Source: UBA940 sp031548515 (GTDB taxonomy: Bacteria > Bacteroidota > Bacteroidia > Bacteroidales > Rikenellaceae). From it: DNA of 64,000 nucleotides. The notes beneath the pieces are model-generated. The model saw only the letters and a list, made by a program, of their open reading frames with translations, did no database searches and had not been told where the DNA came from. The translations under genes were made by a program, and so were the position numbers. The stretch lies in the NCBI GenBank assembly GCA_031548515.1, contig JAVBRB010000037.1, positions 1 through 64,000 on the forward strand, read 5' to 3'. This document shows, piece after piece, positions 24,128-32,418 of the stretch. The first letter of the stretch is position 1. Every line of letters starts with the position of its first letter.

Positions 24128-25978
24128 CTATCTTTTTATTGCCGATTCGAGTTCCGACACAAGATTGACGCCTTCTTTGTACAGTTCGTTCATCTGTGCC
24201 GATGAAGTGGGCGAATATTGCGCCTCTTCGCAGTCTGAAATGATCCTTATGTATTCGTTGGCCTGCACTTCGGGAATGCTCCGCTCGAACAGCTCTTCAC
24301 GGATGCGGTCTTTGGTGAGATTGGCCATCGGAATATCCAGTTTGTCGCTCATGTATCCCCACAGGGCTTTAAGCATTTCGTCGTAAAAACCATGCTTGTC
24401 ACTCTGCTTCATGGAAACTTCGGCGGCGCGGAAGCGTTTAAGGGCCACCTTATTGGCGCGTTTGCCCCTCACGAAGCGGTCATTCTGCATGTTTTTTACG
24501 TATCTCTGAAGCAGTATCAGACTGGCAAGAAACAGCACCGTTGCCAAGCCCATCAGCGACAAATACAGAGGACTCCACATGAACAGGCTGCCTTTCGGTT
24601 TAAGGTTTGGAGAGTTGAGTTTTATGAAGCGGATGTCGCGCCCCAGGATCTTCAGGTCTTCCCTGGAAAAACCGCTCACGATTCCCCCTGCAGGCGATAC
24701 AGAGGTCGAATCGGCTGCGACTTCGATAGACAGGTCGCGCGATGAAAGCGTCACGTAACGCGCCTGCCGCGGATCGAAGTATGTGAACTGAAACTGCGGT
24801 ATGGTGTAGCTGCCGTCAGCGCGCGGGATGAAAGGATACTCGAACTGGCGGTATCCGGTTGTGCCCATACGGCTGTGGTTGTAACTTTCAGACGATTTTA
24901 CATTATATTCCTCGAAGGAAGCCGGCAGTTCGATCTTCGGCGCACGTATCAGCGGAAAGTTTCCCGTACCAGAGAGTTTTATGGTATATGTGCCGGATGT
25001 GTTGGCGTTCATCATTGCCGGTGGCTGTGTGGCATCGAGACTGAATTGCCCCACCGCTCCGTTGAAACTTTCAGGCGCACCGGCGGGCCACTCCCTGACT
25101 TCCACTTTTATCGGGGGCGAAGCTATTTTTTTGTGTATGTCCTGATAGTTCTGCGCTCCGCCCATCAATTCGTCAAAAATGTTGCGCGGCGAGGAATTTT
25201 TCATCTGGAGCCGCACCGTGACATCCATGTTGAACGGCTCGATGGTCAGCGTGCCGGATTGCTGCGGATAAAGCAGATATTCTTTGAGCGCCCATGTATC
25301 GTAAACGCGGTTGTTGTAGGTTTCGCGCTGCGGGGAGGATTCCTGGGTGATGTCCTGCTGCCAGAATCCGTTGAATGACGGGAATTTGAGGTCGTCCGGT
25401 CCCCAGGGAACACGCGAATATAATTTAAGCGTCACAACTACAGGCTCTCCCTTGTAGACTTCGCTGCGGCTTACAAGAACCCTTATAAAAATATCGTCGG
25501 CGCTGACTTGTTGGACATTTTCCTGCTGCCTGGCTTGCCCTTGTCCGCCAGTTGCGGCAGATCCTTGTGCGCTGTTGTTATGCTGCGCCTCACCGCCCGA
25601 AACCACCTCTATGGAGATTGGTTTGGTTGAATATGTCTTGCCCTTGACCACTGCCTGCGCTGCGGGAATCGTGAATACTCCTGCGGTAAGCCCCTGCAGA
25701 ACATACGTATAGGTGGTCGTCTCTGTTTTCGATAGCTCGCCCTCAATAAGGGTGATGTTGGTGCCGCTGTACTCCTGAGGCCCAGCCAATACTTCGAATC
25801 CTTCGATCGCCGGGGGCGTGAACTCCGCCTTTTTGGAATTGACAACGAATTCTATCCTGAACAACTCTCCGGCATTGACCGCTCTTGGAGCAGCTACTTC
25901 GAAAGTAACATCCCCGTCGGCAAAGACCGCTGTGGCCGCCGCAAAGATAGTTATCAGGCTCAGTATCAGTTTTTTCAT
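24128..25978 (-). CDS. batD: BatD family protein
   Basis: BatD (616 residues) has a signal peptide, tandem beta-rich immunoglobulin-like domains with the VTFEVAAPRAVNAGELFRIE start, GEPVVVTLKLYSRVPWG and FPLIRAPKIELPASFEEY. A C-terminal transmembrane helix (LYLSLMGLATVLFLASLILL) and a helical cytoplasmic tail follow. BatD/BatE belong to the Bacteroides aerotolerance operon. Here batD opens a three-gene unit (batD-batE-recR) 58 bp after the fumarase gene, with a palindrome in the gap. Confidence 0.88.
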   Translation of the reverse strand: MKKLILSLITIFAAATAVFADGDVTFEVAAPRAVNAGELFRIEFVVNSKKAEFTPPAIEGFEVLAGPQEYSGTNITLIEGELSKTETTTYTYVLQGLTAGVFTIPAAQAVVKGKTYSTKPISIEVVSGGEAQHNNSAQGSAATGGQGQARQQENVQQVSADDIFIRVLVSRSEVYKGEPVVVTLKLYSRVPWGPDDLKFPSFNGFWQQDITQESSPQRETYNNRVYDTWALKEYLLYPQQSGTLTIEPFNMDVTVRLQMKNSSPRNIFDELMGGAQNYQDIHKKIASPPIKVEVREWPAGAPESFNGAVGQFSLDATQPPAMMNANTSGTYTIKLSGTGNFPLIRAPKIELPASFEEYNVKSSESYNHSRMGTTGYRQFEYPFIPRADGSYTIPQFQFTYFDPRQARYVTLSSRDLSIEVAADSTSVSPAGGIVSGFSREDLKILGRDIRFIKLNSPNLKPKGSLFMWSPLYLSLMGLATVLFLASLILLQRYVKNMQNDRFVRGKRANKVALKRFRAAEVSMKQSDKHGFYDEMLKALWGYMSDKLDIPMANLTKDRIREELFERSIPEVQANEYIRIISDCEEAQYSPTSSAQMNELYKEGVNLVSELESAIKR

Positions 25979-26002
25979 GGATATGCTAATCCGATTTTGG
26001 TC

Positions 26003-26023
26003 ACGTTTACAGAATGTAAACGT
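26003..26023. repeat. Perfect 21-bp palindrome between fumarase and batD
   Basis: ACGTTTACA-GAA-TGTAAACGT has 9-bp arms around a 3-nt centre. It lies 13 bp after the fumarase stop and 25 bp before the batD start codon. There is no T-run on either side, so it resembles an operator or an mRNA-stabilising hairpin more than an intrinsic terminator. Confidence 0.7.
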
Positions 26024-26036
26024 AATCCGCTATGTT

Positions 26037-27647
26037 TTAGTGCTTAAATTCTGCAAAAAAGTCGTTTCCCTTGTCGTCCACGATGATGAATGCCGGAAAA
26101 TCCTCTACGTATATCCTGCGCACGGCCTCCATGCCCAGTTCGGGAAAATCCACCACTTCGACCTTCTTGATGCTGTCCTTGGCGAGGATAGCCGCCGGGC
26201 CGCCTATCGAACCGAGGTAGAACCCGCCGTGTTTTTTGCATGCATCGGTCACCTGCTGCGTACGGTTGCCCTTGGCCACCATCACCAGCGAACCGCCCAT
26301 GCTCTGGAACAGGTCCACATACGGGTCCATGCGTCCGGCTGTGGTTGGGCCGAAACTGCCCGAAGCCATTCCGACAGGGGTTTTCGCCGGGCCTGCGTAA
26401 TATACAGGATGTTTCTTGAAATATTCGGGCATCGGTTTGCCTTCGTCTATCATCTTCTTGATCTGCGCGTGGGCGATGTCGCGAGCCACTATCATGTGTC
26501 CCCGCAGATTCAGGCGCGTTTTGATCGGATATCTCGACAGCGTTTCGCGCACCTTGTCCATCCCCTCGTCGAGGTCGATATCGACCGCCGGAGCCAGATA
26601 CGGGGCCTCTTTCGGCAGGAATCGCGACGGATTCTTTTCGAGCGCCTCGAGCCAGACGCCCTTTTCGTCGATCTTCCCCTTGATGTTACGGTCGGCGCTG
26701 CAACTTACGCCCATTCCGACGGGACACGATGCGGCGTGGCGGGGCAGGCGTATCACGCGCACGTCGTGTACGAGGTATTTGCCGCCGAACTGCGCTCCGA
26801 TGCCGCTTTCCCAGCATATTTTCAGGATGCGCTGTTCCCACTCCAAGTCGCGGAAAGCGCGGCCGCCTTCGTTGCCCGATGTGGGCAGGTTGTCGTAATA
26901 TTTAGCCGAGGCCTTTTTTACCGCCGCAAGGTTCGCTTCCGCCGATGTTCCGCCGATGACTATCGCAAGGTGGTACGGAGGGCACGCCGAAGTGCCCAGG
27001 TCCTTGATGTGTTCGCGGAAAAACGTTTCGAGCGACTCGTCGTTCAGCAGGGCCTTGGTCTGTTGGTAGAGGAAGGTTTTGTTGGCCGATCCCCCACCCT
27101 TGGTCATGAACAGGAAGCTGTACTTCCGGCCCGGCGTAGAGTAAATATCTATCTGTGCGGGCAGGTTGGTGCCGCTGTTCTTCTCGTCGGTCATGGTCAT
27201 GGGGACTACCTGTGAATAGCGCAGGTTCCGTTCTGCATATGTTTCGAAAACCCCTTTCGAAATATACTCGGCATCATCCACACCCGTATAAACGTCCTCG
27301 CCTTTTTTGCAGGCGGCGATTGCCGTTCCGGTGTCCTGGCATGTCGGGAGTTCGCCCTCGGCCGCCACGACCTGGTTCAGCAGCATGGTGTATGCCACGA
27401 ATTTGTCGTTGTCCGTAGCTTCAGGGTCATCCAGGATGTCGCGTAACTGCTGCAGGTGCGAGGCGCGCAGATAGAACGATACGTCGTTGAAAGCCTCGCG
27501 CGAAAGCAGTTCGAGCGCTTCGGGTTCGACGAACAGGATGGTGCGGTCGCCGCATTTCTCGGTTTTTACATGCCGGTCCGTCAGCAGACGGTATTCCGTT
27601 GTGTCCGGCCCGAGCGGGAACGGCTCCTGGTATTTGAATTCGGCCAT
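26037..27647 (-). CDS. fumA: Class I fumarate hydratase, iron-sulfur
   Basis: This cytosolic enzyme (536 residues) interconverts fumarate and malate. The alpha and beta parts are fused, as in E. coli FumA/FumB. The [4Fe-4S] ligands are visible as C103 (LPTCQDTGTA), C222 (GTSACPPYHLA) and C316 (MGVSC), nearly identical in position to FumA. In Bacteroidota the enzyme serves the reductive branch to succinate. The cluster is oxygen-sensitive, and the aerotolerance genes batD-batE follow immediately. Confidence 0.95.
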   Translation of the reverse strand: MAEFKYQEPFPLGPDTTEYRLLTDRHVKTEKCGDRTILFVEPEALELLSREAFNDVSFYLRASHLQQLRDILDDPEATDNDKFVAYTMLLNQVVAAEGELPTCQDTGTAIAACKKGEDVYTGVDDAEYISKGVFETYAERNLRYSQVVPMTMTDEKNSGTNLPAQIDIYSTPGRKYSFLFMTKGGGSANKTFLYQQTKALLNDESLETFFREHIKDLGTSACPPYHLAIVIGGTSAEANLAAVKKASAKYYDNLPTSGNEGGRAFRDLEWEQRILKICWESGIGAQFGGKYLVHDVRVIRLPRHAASCPVGMGVSCSADRNIKGKIDEKGVWLEALEKNPSRFLPKEAPYLAPAVDIDLDEGMDKVRETLSRYPIKTRLNLRGHMIVARDIAHAQIKKMIDEGKPMPEYFKKHPVYYAGPAKTPVGMASGSFGPTTAGRMDPYVDLFQSMGGSLVMVAKGNRTQQVTDACKKHGGFYLGSIGGPAAILAKDSIKKVEVVDFPELGMEAVRRIYVEDFPAFIIVDDKGNDFFAEFKH

Positions 27648-27684
27648 GTCGTTATCTGTTTTGAGTGGTTTTCTGAAAGCACTG

Positions 27685-27692
27685 CAAAGATA
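27685..27692 (-). promoter_or_regulatory. -7 element of the fumarase promoter
   Basis: On the minus strand TATCTTTG is exact, 38 bp before the fumarase start codon. No convincing -33 TTG was found at the optimal 19-21 bp distance, so only the -7 box is claimed. Confidence 0.55.
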
Positions 27693-27780
27693 ACTATTTC
27701 CGTTTGTGAATAGAATAGCAAGTGTGCAAAAAATAACAGATTTTTCATATCGCCGGAGAGGTATCTTCCGAAAAAAACAT

Positions 27781-27788
27781 TATTTTTG
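27781..27788 (+). promoter_or_regulatory. -7 element of the aldolase promoter
   Basis: TATTTTTG fits TAnnTTTG and lies about 68 bp before the aldolase ATG at 27856. It is in an AT-rich divergent region shared with fumarase. A good -33 partner was not seen. Confidence 0.5.
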
Positions 27789-27855
27789 TAAAAAATTTAA
27801 AAACACATTTCCATACTGCCGATTCTTAATCTAAAAACCAATAATATCTCAAATC

Positions 27856-28848
27856 ATGATCTCTTACAAGGACTTAGGCCTGGTGAACACCCGCGAAGTG
27901 TTTAAAAAGGCTTTTGAAGGCAAGTACGCTATTCCGGCGTTCAACTTCAATAACATGGAGCAGATGCAGGCCATCGTACAGGCTTGCGTAGAAACCTCTT
28001 CGCCTGTTATACTGCAGGTTTCGAGCGGCGCGCGCAAGTATGCCAACCAGACCCTTCTACGCTATATGGCCCAGGGTGCTGTAGAATATGCAAAGGAACT
28101 CGGCAAGAATATTCCCATCACTCTCCACCTCGACCACGGCGATTCGTTCGAACTTTGCAAGAGCTGTATCGACATGGGTTTCTCGTCGGTGATGATCGAC
28201 GGTTCGCACCTTTCCTATGAGGAAAATGTCGCCCTGACCAAAAAAGTTGTCGAGTACGCCCATCAGTACGATGTTACTGTAGAAGGCGAACTCGGAGTGC
28301 TTGCAGGCGTCGAGGACGAAGTTTCGGCGGAACACCACACCTATACCGAACCCGATCAGGTAGTTGATTTTGTTACCCGCACGGGCGTCGACTCGCTGGC
28401 CATCTCGATCGGAACCTCGCACGGCGCCAACAAGTTCAAGCCCGAACAGTGTACCCGCAACGCAGAAGGCATCCTGGTTCCGCCGCCCCTGCGCTTCGAC
28501 ATCCTCGAAGAAATTGAAAAACGCATTCCCGGATTTCCTATTGTCCTGCATGGTGCAAGTTCGGTTCCCCAGCACTATGTTAAGGTGATCAACGAAAACG
28601 GCGGCGCGCTGAAAGACGCCATCGGTATTCCCGAAGAACAGCTGCGAAGGGCCGCCAAATCGGCCGTCTGCAAGATCAATATCGATTCCGACGGACGTCT
28701 GGCCATGACCGCCGAGATCCGCAAGGTGTTCCACGACAAGCCGGCCGAATTCGACCCGCGCAAATACCTGGGTCCGGCACGCGACGAACTCAAGAAACTC
28801 TACATGCACAAGGTTCAGAACGTTCTCGGTTCGGAAAACAAAGCATAA
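27856..28848 (+). CDS. fba: Class II fructose-bisphosphate aldolase
   Basis: This zinc-dependent glycolytic aldolase (330 residues) cleaves fructose 1,6-bisphosphate to dihydroxyacetone phosphate and glyceraldehyde 3-phosphate. Signatures are YAIPAFNFNNMEQMQAIVQA, the zinc-ligand segment ITLHLDHGDSFE, VEGELGVLAG and the phosphate-binding VLHGASSVP and CKINIDSDGRLA. It is monocistronic, with its own -7 box and a strong terminator 20 bp downstream. Confidence 0.96.
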   Translation: MISYKDLGLVNTREVFKKAFEGKYAIPAFNFNNMEQMQAIVQACVETSSPVILQVSSGARKYANQTLLRYMAQGAVEYAKELGKNIPITLHLDHGDSFELCKSCIDMGFSSVMIDGSHLSYEENVALTKKVVEYAHQYDVTVEGELGVLAGVEDEVSAEHHTYTEPDQVVDFVTRTGVDSLAISIGTSHGANKFKPEQCTRNAEGILVPPPLRFDILEEIEKRIPGFPIVLHGASSVPQHYVKVINENGGALKDAIGIPEEQLRRAAKSAVCKINIDSDGRLAMTAEIRKVFHDKPAEFDPRKYLGPARDELKKLYMHKVQNVLGSENKA

Positions 28849-28867
28849 GTTCCGGAAACGATCATAT

Positions 28868-28900
28868 AAGAAGCGCTCCCAGTAGGGAGCGCTTCTTTTG
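28868..28900 (+). terminator. Terminator of the aldolase gene
   Basis: AAGAAGCGCTCCC (28868-28880) and GGGAGCGCTTCTT (28885-28897) form a perfect 13-bp stem with an AGTA loop, followed by TTTG. The converging GH51 gene ends at the next base, so the stem may serve both strands, although the minus-strand side lacks a long T-run. Confidence 0.9.
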
Positions 28901-31312
28901 TTATTTTGTCTGTAGTACCAGAATGGTATATGAATGCGGCGGGAAATCGTGTACGGGTTTACCTTTGTGGGACTTCTCGACCGGCACTACCCTCTCGGGC
29001 TGTTCCGTTGTATTGACCGCCGAAAGTTCCGCTGCCAAGGTGACGCTTTTGACAAGCCATACGTTCGTTCCTGCCACTCTGACTGACGATTTTATGCTCT
29101 GATCGCTTGTGTTGACAACATGGAGAACAATCTCGCGGCCTTTCTCGTCGGTCGTGGCGGTGACATCGAGCCTCTCGTCGGCCGTGCTCTGTATCAGCAG
29201 GGGTCTATGGTGGCGCGAGGCCATTTGTTGGGCGTAATACGGAGGCATGCCCCACACCTGGTCCGGCGTGAAGAATACCTGCCCCTGGTCCCAGCCGTTG
29301 TCGTTCTGCCCGTATGGCTGCAGTGCATTTGCCGCGCATGTCGTCAGCAGGAACTCCCCGTGGCGGCGCGCGGCATTCTGGATCGTGGCGTGTCCGAGCG
29401 CGCGCTGCATGTTATGAGTGTTGCCGTTCTCCTCGAAAAGGGCGCATTTCATCGTAGTCTCCGGGTCCCACTTTGTGAACAGGTCGCGCATTTCCTGCAG
29501 TTCCACGTCAACTTTTTTGCCGGAGTCTAAAGCGTCGGCCCATGGGTGGTAATCCCAGTATGCGGCCTTGCCGTTCAGCGCATCGAAAACCATTTTCATA
29601 TTTTCCCCGGATTTTGGCCGCCACCATGCCGCGTTTATGAAAACCACATTCGGATCTTTGGCATGGATCGCATCGTAGATGCGGTTGAACTGTTCGATGT
29701 AGCGCTCATATCCGGCTCGGTCGTCGGAGTGGATCACCTCCTCGTTGCCGATCTGGATATACTTCACGCCGTAGGGTTCCGGATGTCCGGCTTCGGCGCG
29801 TTTGCCGCCCCAGGGTGATTCGACAGGGCCGTTCAGGTATTCTATCATGTCTGCCATGTCTTCGGCGCTTTCCAGCACGCTCACGGCGAATGAGGGCACG
29901 AAACCGGCCGTTTCGCAGAACATCAGGAACTCCTCGATGCCGAAACCGTTGGTGGAATAGGCGTACCAGTTGCCTTTGTATATGGGGCGTTTGCCGCGGT
30001 CGCCTATCATGTTCTTCCATTTGTAGTCAGGGACGTTGACCATCGAGCCTCCGTATCGCAGGAATGTAAGTCCCTGGTCGACCATCGCCTGTCCGATGTC
30101 TGCACGGAGTGGAAGTCCTTGGAATCTGCTGTCGCCGGTGGTCATGAGAGTCGCCTGGTCTATCCATAGTTTACCCGGTTTGTCGATGTAGAGTGTAAAC
30201 CTTGATTTTGGATCTTTCGCGGAGGACGTGAGTTCGAACGTATATTTATTCCACTTTCCGTTTACCCCCTTTATTTCTCCTGCGGCATATTGCTTTGTAC
30301 CGTCTGCGCTCTCTATGGCGATTTTAACCGAACCGGTAAGCCCTTTAGATTTTAAGTACACCGACCCGGCGAAGCGTTGGTCTTCGTTTACGGCTATGCC
30401 CCACCGGTTGAGGCTCATGTTAGCCACTCCGGCACGGCCCGTGCCGCCTGTCATTTCTATGACCTGAGAGTATTTTGTATTATATGATGTTTTGCCGTCA
30501 TGTTCGAAAGTTGCCACGGCATCGCCGGTGATAACAGCATCCCACGTGGCGCTAACTTCCGGTGCCGTAACTGGTTCGAAAGCTATTTCATGACGTGTGC
30601 CGCCTGCGTCCGCCGCCGCGAAATTACGGTAGCTCGAATCGGCGTTCCAGATACGTATGGCTGCTTTTCCTGACAGCAGGGGCGTTTCGGTGTCGTCGTA
30701 GTCGATGACGGTCTGCCCGTTCAGCGCGACGGTTATGCGCGAACCATGCATCCCTACCGAAAGTTTGTTCCATGCTGCGGGATCGACGTCCACGGGGGCC
30801 TCGGCAAGGAATTTCCAGTCCATACGATGCCTTCCGAGCGTCGCCCGTTTGCCATCGGCGCTGACGTTTATCTCGTAGCCGTTGAAGTTGTCGGCTCCTG
30901 TTCCGGGGTCGCTCACGCGCACCAGCACTCCTCCGTTTACGCCGGTGCCGTCGAAGCGCATATCGACTTCGACCGTTCCGTCTGCTATCTCCAAACCATT
31001 GTACACGAGTTTGGCCCCGGGTGCTGACGCGACGCTCAAGACGCCATTTTCAATAGACCAAAAACCGTCGTAGCGCGAAAATCCGACGATGTCAGGGCTT
31101 CCGGCAGGCTCCTCGAAACTTTCGCCGAAAATCTTCTGGTCGTATAGGCCGCCATAGATTTCATGGTTGACATCCTCGATGCATGAACCGTAAAGCCAGG
31201 GCGTGATTGCGTTTTCGACCACGGAAGGATCTACGTTTATCCTGGTTGGAGTGCCGCAGGAAAATATAAACACTAACGCGGCGGCGGATGCTGAAAGATG
31301 GTTTTTTTTCAT
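28901..31312 (-). CDS. GH51 alpha-L-arabinofuranosidase, lipoprotein
   Basis: The ATG at 31312 (MKKNHLSASAAALVFIFSC) creates a lipoprotein signal peptide; a longer frame to 31495 lacks similarity and was rejected. The 803-residue protein has a laminin-G-like module (about residues 60-200, YEINVSADGKRATLGRHRMD), a carbohydrate-binding beta-sandwich (200-380) and the GH51 TIM barrel. The acid/base glutamate is E524 in QIGNEEV; the nucleophile is probably E627 or E628 in CALFEENGN. It should release arabinose from arabinan or arabinoxylan at the cell surface. No SusC/SusD pair is adjacent. Confidence 0.92.
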   Translation of the reverse strand: MKKNHLSASAAALVFIFSCGTPTRINVDPSVVENAITPWLYGSCIEDVNHEIYGGLYDQKIFGESFEEPAGSPDIVGFSRYDGFWSIENGVLSVASAPGAKLVYNGLEIADGTVEVDMRFDGTGVNGGVLVRVSDPGTGADNFNGYEINVSADGKRATLGRHRMDWKFLAEAPVDVDPAAWNKLSVGMHGSRITVALNGQTVIDYDDTETPLLSGKAAIRIWNADSSYRNFAAADAGGTRHEIAFEPVTAPEVSATWDAVITGDAVATFEHDGKTSYNTKYSQVIEMTGGTGRAGVANMSLNRWGIAVNEDQRFAGSVYLKSKGLTGSVKIAIESADGTKQYAAGEIKGVNGKWNKYTFELTSSAKDPKSRFTLYIDKPGKLWIDQATLMTTGDSRFQGLPLRADIGQAMVDQGLTFLRYGGSMVNVPDYKWKNMIGDRGKRPIYKGNWYAYSTNGFGIEEFLMFCETAGFVPSFAVSVLESAEDMADMIEYLNGPVESPWGGKRAEAGHPEPYGVKYIQIGNEEVIHSDDRAGYERYIEQFNRIYDAIHAKDPNVVFINAAWWRPKSGENMKMVFDALNGKAAYWDYHPWADALDSGKKVDVELQEMRDLFTKWDPETTMKCALFEENGNTHNMQRALGHATIQNAARRHGEFLLTTCAANALQPYGQNDNGWDQGQVFFTPDQVWGMPPYYAQQMASRHHRPLLIQSTADERLDVTATTDEKGREIVLHVVNTSDQSIKSSVRVAGTNVWLVKSVTLAAELSAVNTTEQPERVVPVEKSHKGKPVHDFPPHSYTILVLQTK

Positions 31313-31431
31313 TGCAGGCAGAGTTTGTGTGTTTCTTGTAAAATTAAATTCTTTATCCGGATTCTGCAAGGGATAGTCCGGCGTTAGTCTCCATTCGGTA
31401 TAATTATGTCTCTGAATAGGACACGGGAAGC

Positions 31432-32319
31432 ATGGAAAACTTATCTTTGCGCATGCTTTACACCATAACAGCCGTACTGATAAGGATTTTTGCAAACCCT
31501 GTCGCCAACCTTTTCCAGAAGCAACTGACGGGTCGCGGGAACAATCCCATGGCAGTCAATTTCGCGACCTATCTTTTGTTAGGCGTGGCATGCATTATCC
31601 CCGCATTAAGAGTGGATTGGGCTGTCATGCCGGCGGAATTCTGGTGGAACTGCGTGTTTGTCGGCCTGTTCGGCGGCGTGGGGAACGCTTTCCTGGTGAA
31701 AGCGCTCCAACATGGCGAACTGTCAGTCCTCGGTCCGATAAATTCATATAAATCGGTGGTAGGGATGATCGTCGGAATCATCGTTTTGGGCGAGATTCCC
31801 AATCTGTACGGGTTGTTGGGTCTCGCGCTGATAATCGGAGGCAGCTATTTCGTACTGAGTACTCCTGAAGAGTATTTTTCATGGCGGCTGTTCGGACGGA
31901 AAGATATCCGCTGGCGCATCTATGCAATGGTGTTTACGGCCGTAGAGGCGGTGTTCATAAAGAAGGTCATCCTGCTGTCGTCGGCATCCGTTGCATTCAT
32001 TATATGGTGTTGGTTCGGGGCGTTGGCTTCATTAGCGGTCCTGCTGATATTCGCATCGCCGAAAGAACGTGTACGGATAAAACGAATGGACATTCCGTAT
32101 TTTCTCTACGCAGCACTGTGCGTCGGCATGACGCAGTACGCCACCAACTTCGTCTTCGGCCGCATGGACGTCGGTTACGCGCTGGCACTTTTCCAACTGT
32201 CGGCGATAGTGAGTGTTTTTCTGGGTTGGAAGGTGTTCCGCGAACAGGGAATCCGCGGCAAACTTATCGGCTCGGTCATAATGATGGCCGGCTCGGTGGT
32301 GATCATCTTCCTTGATTGA
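31432..32319 (+). CDS. EamA/DMT family transporter
   Basis: The 295-residue protein has about ten hydrophobic helices arranged as two EamA repeats, with no soluble domain. The first repeat contains GGVGNAFLVKALQHGELSVL and PINSYKSVVGMIVGIIVLGE; the second, RMDVGYALALFQLSAIVSVF and FLGWKVFREQG. Substrate cannot be inferred. A TATCTTTG at 31442-31449 lies inside the first codons, so the ATG at 31453 is an alternative start. It is divergent from the GH51 gene. Confidence 0.88.
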   Translation: MENLSLRMLYTITAVLIRIFANPVANLFQKQLTGRGNNPMAVNFATYLLLGVACIIPALRVDWAVMPAEFWWNCVFVGLFGGVGNAFLVKALQHGELSVLGPINSYKSVVGMIVGIIVLGEIPNLYGLLGLALIIGGSYFVLSTPEEYFSWRLFGRKDIRWRIYAMVFTAVEAVFIKKVILLSSASVAFIIWCWFGALASLAVLLIFASPKERVRIKRMDIPYFLYAALCVGMTQYATNFVFGRMDVGYALALFQLSAIVSVFLGWKVFREQGIRGKLIGSVIMMAGSVVIIFLD

Positions 32320-32333
32320 GTCGGGAGGGTTTT

Positions 32334-32409
32334 CATTGCTGTAGCCTGAAGCCAACGGGTCCGGTAAGCCAAAACCATTTCCAGGCTTTAGCCCGAGACC
32401 GCTGCAATG
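32334..32409. repeat. Imperfect palindrome between convergent genes
   Basis: CATTGC (32334-32339) pairs with GCAATG (32404-32409), and AGCCTG (32343-32348) pairs with CAGGCT (32382-32387). It fills the 99-bp gap between the converging transporter and rluD genes. It may act as a bidirectional terminator or be a copy of a REP-like repeat. Confidence 0.45.
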
Positions 32410-32418
32410 GCTATATTT

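Noticed and set aside
25818..27215. A 465-codon open frame on the plus strand opposite fumarase and batD
   Set aside because: It is antisense to two well-supported genes, its translation shows no domain, and such long shadows arise from GC-rich codon bias.
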